A DNA stretch of 53,330 nucleotides from positions 1 through 53,330 of the forward strand of contig JAFXPL010000015.1 in the NCBI GenBank assembly GCA_017527945.1. The letters run 5' to 3'. The position numbers and the translations under genes were made by a program. The notes beneath the pieces were generated by a model. The model was not told where the DNA came from. It did no database searches and saw only the letters and a list, made by a program, of their open reading frames with translations. Of this stretch, positions 49,975-53,330 are shown in pieces (the first letter of the stretch is position 1; each line of letters begins with the position of its first letter). This stretch comes from Bacteroidales bacterium (GTDB lineage: Bacteria > Bacteroidota > Bacteroidia > Bacteroidales > WCHB1-69).

Positions 49975-51369
49975 CTATTTCAGATCGGCCATGCTTTCAA
50001 TTTTGTCATACAAATTGGACACTGCAAAAAGTGGGAGTATCTGAACGTGACGCACAACATCGTTATCTTTCTTGTCGCAATGTTCAATAGCTGAAAAATT
50101 CTCAAGAGTACAGCGGACTGCATCGGTCAGGTGCTTCTGACGCATAAACTCGTACAGGCTCTTCATCTTACCGCTTACGCCTGCTTTGCATTCTACAGGC
50201 AACGCCCTCAGGTCACGGGCAATGATATAGTCCACCTCAGAGCGTGTTCCTTCGGCTGTGTTCTCCCAATAGTAAAGTTCGTGTTGAGAACGGGGATTGT
50301 TGTATTTCACCAGTTCCCAACCTAACATCATCTCAGTCAGACAACCTTTGTTCACCAAATCTTCAGCAGTGCCGGCAAGAATCAGTTCTGTGAGTTGACG
50401 TGCGCCTCCCAAATCCATGTCGAGAATGCGCAGCAAAAGACCACTGTCGAGATAGATATATTTGCGAAATTTATCATTAACCTCGGCACCGAGCGGAAGG
50501 CCGTTGGAAGCGGTGTGGCTGACGCGTTTTATGATGCCCGCATCGCACAAAAGCGACAGTGCTTTCTTCACCTCTTCGGCACGATAGCCACCCTCCACCC
50601 GACTATAAGTAAACTTGGTGCCAATCTGCATGACAACGCTCTGCAACGTATTACGCAACAGCGTAGGGTCAACTTTCTTAGCATACTTGGGAAAATCGTC
50701 ATAGTAGGTCAGCTGGATATCATCAAGCTCTGTTTGACATTGACGGTAATCGCGGGTTGTCACCCAGGCGGCCACACTGGCAGGCATTCCACCCACCATT
50801 AAGAAAGTACGATAGTGTTGCACAAGATCGTTGTACAGTGTAGTAAGCAAGGGCTTTTCGGGGGTTGCATTCTGCTTGGATTTCACCCAAGCGGTTTTAC
50901 CCTCAGCCACAAGAAACTCGTCGAACGAGAAGGGATAGACAAACAGCGAGCGTATCCGTCCCACCCCGAACGAAGGCAGGTCTTTAAGGGCAAATTCCAG
51001 CAACGACCCGGCAGCAGCCACATGAAGATCGGGAAAGTCCTCCTTGAAAGCCCAAAGGCTCTTGATGGCATCGACTGAATTCTGGATTTCGTCGAGGAAA
51101 AGCAAGGTCTTTCCAGGCACAACAGGGGTGTTGTAGAGCATGCTCAGTGTGTCCGTCAACTCGTGTACTTCGTGGATTTTTTGAAAAACCTCCAACATGT
51201 CGGGACGTTTTTCAAAGTTCACCTCAATAAAATAATCAAACGTTTCGCCCAGATGCTTCACAGCCCATGATTTGCCCACTTGGCGAGCACCTCTAAGCAG
51301 TAGCGGCTTGAGACGACTGCTGTTTTTCCATTCCAAAAGCAAGGTGTCAATTTGTCTTTCAATATACAT
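49975..51369 (-). CDS. DUF4143-type ATP-binding protein (copy 2)
   Basis: 464 residues. Walker A LLRGARQVGKSWAVKHL, Walker B LLFLDEIQNSVDA, sensor AAAGSLLEFAL, VYPFSFDEFLVAEG, and the C-terminal SEVDYIIARDLRALPVECKAG (nuclease-like, Cys in place of the usual Val). It differs clearly from copy 1 in sequence but has the same architecture and the same type of 33-bp-period promoter repeats. Function unknown. Confidence 0.92.
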   Translation of the reverse strand: MYIERQIDTLLLEWKNSSRLKPLLLRGARQVGKSWAVKHLGETFDYFIEVNFEKRPDMLEVFQKIHEVHELTDTLSMLYNTPVVPGKTLLFLDEIQNSVDAIKSLWAFKEDFPDLHVAAAGSLLEFALKDLPSFGVGRIRSLFVYPFSFDEFLVAEGKTAWVKSKQNATPEKPLLTTLYNDLVQHYRTFLMVGGMPASVAAWVTTRDYRQCQTELDDIQLTYYDDFPKYAKKVDPTLLRNTLQSVVMQIGTKFTYSRVEGGYRAEEVKKALSLLCDAGIIKRVSHTASNGLPLGAEVNDKFRKYIYLDSGLLLRILDMDLGGARQLTELILAGTAEDLVNKGCLTEMMLGWELVKYNNPRSQHELYYWENTAEGTRSEVDYIIARDLRALPVECKAGVSGKMKSLYEFMRQKHLTDAVRCTLENFSAIEHCDKKDNDVVRHVQILPLFAVSNLYDKIESMADLK

Positions 51370-51401
51370 TTCAAAATGTTTTATTACATCCTTTCAGGCC
51401 G

Positions 51402-51500
51402 CAAAGATACAAATTTTGACAAAACCGAGAGGAATAAACATATTATTTTTGACAAAACCGAGAGGAATAAACGCGTTGTTTCTGACAAAACCGAGAGGAA
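51402..51500 (-). promoter_or_regulatory. Promoter of DUF4143 copy 2 with three 33-bp-period repeats
   Basis: -7 box TATCTTTG at 51402-51409. Three identical 18-mers TGACAAAACCGAGAGGAA at 51417-51434, 51450-51467 and 51483-51500, exactly 33 bp apart; the two 15-bp spacers share TAAAC at their start. The same length and period as at 27965, but a different sequence. Confidence 0.8.
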
Positions 51501-51524
51501 CTGTACCAGCTCCAAAAAAGTGGA
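51498..51524. repeat. Boundary motif shared with DUF4143 copy 1
   Basis: GAACTGTACCAGCTCC then A6, GTGGA; directly follows the third direct repeat and lies just before the stop of the aspartyl-protease-like gene. Confidence 0.65.
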
Positions 51525-51525
51525 T

Positions 51526-52473
51526 TCATTCCGCCCCCTTCGGCTTAAAATACACCATCTGATTCGGAAAATCAATCACCACTTCACCCATGCGTTGCAG
51601 TAACCCGAAACCGAAATAGCCGATAACATCCTTGGAGGGAGCCTTGCTGGCGTGGCCGGCAGCGTCCGTATTTGCCCACGTGCGTACGGAATCCACCACA
51701 AAGTTCGGCATCACGAGGCGTTTCGCGTCAAAAACTTCATTGGTGCTACTGCCCGAAGCCCCTTGGGTTGTCCTTGAAATTTTGGCTATATCCAAACTGC
51801 CAATATTCAATTTCCGCGCTACATCAGCGAAAAGGCTAACATCTGTACCCATGCCCGAATCAAATAGCAATTTTCCCGAAATTTTTACGCTGTCCGTCAC
51901 AAAAAGCGTGGCAGGTGCCTCGAAATAATAGTCCTTGTCCCGATAAAACAGTTTCAGGGCGTGCCAGTTTTTCCGCACCGAATCAGGGACAGAAGGCAGA
52001 ATATCGAAGGAATGCGTGCCAAAATCAAATGCCCATACATGCTTTTTAATAAACACAAGCCCTATTACCCCGTCAATGCTGTCATTAAACGTGCTTCGCA
52101 GGTTGGGAGCGGGAATAATCGGAAACTCTTCCCGCTTTTCTGCAATCGTGATGTTCCAATCCTGAAACGCCTTCACCACCTGCCGCCCTTCCGTACCGAT
52201 TCCCTCAAATGCCATTGTCTGCTTGCTTTCGTAACCGTAGTGGTTATCTACAAACGTGCTGTCCAACCACACGAAAGGAGCGGCGCAATCGTAAACCAAC
52301 TTGACGGGCAAGCTGTCGTTCAGGAATGCATCCACGTAGATGTGCGGAGTGAAGGTATGGAAACGGTAGGGGTATTTTTGAACGAAACGGCTGTCGGCAT
52401 CACCGCCACTCGGTTGACCGGTGCACGACAGCAGACTTCCTAAAATTCCGATGAAAATGAGGTGTTTTTTCAT
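51526..52473 (-). CDS. Retropepsin-like aspartyl protease lipoprotein
   Basis: 315 residues. Lipoprotein signal with lipobox LLSC near residue 17. Two aspartyl-protease half motifs: VKLVYDCAAPFVWLDSTF, in which the catalytic pattern D-T/S-G is degenerate (DCA), and KLLFDSGMGTDVSL (DSG intact). The C-terminus IGYFGFGLLQRMGEVVIDF fits the family. Membrane-anchored in the periplasm. It overlaps the upstream paralogue-like gene by 4 nt. Confidence 0.8.
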   Translation of the reverse strand: MKKHLIFIGILGSLLSCTGQPSGGDADSRFVQKYPYRFHTFTPHIYVDAFLNDSLPVKLVYDCAAPFVWLDSTFVDNHYGYESKQTMAFEGIGTEGRQVVKAFQDWNITIAEKREEFPIIPAPNLRSTFNDSIDGVIGLVFIKKHVWAFDFGTHSFDILPSVPDSVRKNWHALKLFYRDKDYYFEAPATLFVTDSVKISGKLLFDSGMGTDVSLFADVARKLNIGSLDIAKISRTTQGASGSSTNEVFDAKRLVMPNFVVDSVRTWANTDAAGHASKAPSKDVIGYFGFGLLQRMGEVVIDFPNQMVYFKPKGAE

Positions 52474-53330
52474 TGCTTCGTTTTTTTTTTGTAATGTTCG
52501 TTTGGTGTGTAGTAGATTTTGTCGTTACGATAGTCGATTATCCAATTATAGAGGGATATGATGTCCAATCCAATTGAACCATCACAACCCCAACGTTTAT
52601 AGGGGTCATCTGGTTGTCCGGTTTGCGAATTTGTCCAATGGGTTTGGTTCCGATTACGAATACTATTACAAAAAGTTATTAGCATTTGCGCAATATCAGT
52701 AGGATTTGGCTTATTATCATTTATGGTGATAATTTCTTTTAAATCATTGTCGAGATTAGAGGTGGGGGCACCAAAGTCAACAATCAAATTGTATTTTTTA
52801 TCACCTTCAGATGTCGGAAAATTTACGGTAATGACACGATGTCCTTTCTTATTAACCATGTAATCCTTTTGAATATAACCAGGGATGCTGTCAGGCACTT
52901 TGTTCGTTATATACATCTCTTTTTCGTCAAAATTTATACAAACAACCTTCTCGTTGAATAATGGTTTCCCAATATATCCGTACCAGTCACTGTCGTTGTG
53001 CGAAATCACCTGAGACGTATCCAGCATGAAATTTTGATTTCCGATGGTGTATTGTAGTGTATGAATACTTAAAACAGTAGAGTATCCATCCTTAAATGAA
53101 GTGCGCAACGTTCCTGTAGTGTCGTATAATTCTGATATAAACCTCTTTCCTATGCAATTGTGTTTCCATTCAGGATCCAGAATAAACAATTTGGTTTTGC
53201 CATTAACGGTACAAGGGATGTAAACGGATGTAAACTTAATAGTCATAGGTATATTTGCGAGGGTATCCACTGGTTCAATAATTTGAATCTCATCAATCTC
53301 TTCAGCATGCGTTTGAGAGTTGCAACAACC
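52470..53330 (-). CDS. Second aspartyl-protease-like lipoprotein (5' end cut by the window)
   Basis: At least 286 residues; the frame is open to the right edge and its first visible residues GCCNSQTHAEE suggest a lipobox Cys just inside the window, so only the signal peptide is missing. Two halves similar to its neighbour: YIPCTVNGKTKLFILDPEW and KYNLIVDFGAPTSNLD (DFG in place of DSG), then SIGLDIISLYNWIIDYRNDK. Catalytic Asp motifs look degenerate, so activity is doubtful. It overlaps the next gene by 4 nt, one operon. Confidence 0.75.
   Translation of the reverse strand, partial: GCCNSQTHAEEIDEIQIIEPVDTLANIPMTIKFTSVYIPCTVNGKTKLFILDPEWKHNCIGKRFISELYDTTGTLRTSFKDGYSTVLSIHTLQYTIGNQNFMLDTSQVISHNDSDWYGYIGKPLFNEKVVCINFDEKEMYITNKVPDSIPGYIQKDYMVNKKGHRVITVNFPTSEGDKKYNLIVDFGAPTSNLDNDLKEIITINDNKPNPTDIAQMLITFCNSIRNRNQTHWTNSQTGQPDDPYKRWGCDGSIGLDIISLYNWIIDYRNDKIYYTPNEHYKKKTKQ

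Noticed and set aside
51417..51500. Possible mini-CRISPR because 18-bp repeats alternate with 15-bp spacers
   Set aside because: Only three repeats, spacers are short and resemble one another, and the array sits on a promoter.

Overview
The window looks like the chromosome of an uncultured gut- or rumen-type Bacteroidales (phylum Bacteroidota). Evidence: nearly every transcription unit has the Bacteroidota -7 box TAnnTTTG, often continuing as TTTGCCGC; starts rarely have a Shine-Dalgarno sequence; one secreted protein (37423-39075) ends in a type IX secretion sorting domain; and families typical of the phylum recur (DUF4143 ATPases, DUF3160/YARHG, DUF4932, DUF4919). Starts were chosen mainly by position relative to the -7 box. 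Family names come from my own reading of the proteins, not from a search.

Layout. 1-5060: a metal-export P-type ATPase with a Fur-family regulator, a YgiQ radical-SAM protein and a CAT-anticodon tRNA. 5095-8982: a defence-like cluster with a DUF262-HNH nuclease overlapping an EcoRI-family adenine methylase, then a DUF1016 nuclease between 68-bp direct repeats. 8983-22577: an accessory region of mostly unrecognised minus-strand genes (5'-nucleotidase and two broken copies, a gutted Bro-N/Fic gene, a four-gene operon led by a YqiA-like hydrolase, a DUF559-like nuclease, an AAA ATPase). It is separated by GC-rich hairpin repeats, and five transcription units share one palindrome at an identical distance from the -7 box. 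22578-26619: a single-chain restriction-modification-specificity gene broken by a G10 tract, a probable phase-variation switch. 26638-29640: a DUF4143 ATPase with periodic operator-like repeats, a large unknown protein and a small orphan transcript. 29796-45911: mostly core genes (rtcB-prfH rRNA repair pair, YARHG/DUF3160, CapA, RluE-like, GlsB, T9SS protein, aspartate kinase, M28 peptidase, tRNA-Met, MNT-HEPN pair, MutL, ABC ATPase). 46134-53330: tRNA-Ser with a decayed island beside it (integrase start, G9 tract, MITE-like element, DUF4143 tail), then secreted proteins, a DUF4932 metallopeptidase, a second intact DUF4143 ATPase and two aspartyl-protease-like lipoproteins.

Most interesting points: (1) the motif CTGCTANTAGCAG exactly 27 bp upstream of five -7 boxes, which suggests an undescribed regulon; (2) the G10 switch between the two target-recognition halves of the restriction-modification protein; (3) 18-bp direct repeats at exactly 33-bp period in the promoters of both intact DUF4143 genes, with gene-specific repeat sequences; (4) a structured 5' leader with pseudoknot topology before 12745; (5) a family of long-hairpin repeats associated with broken gene copies.
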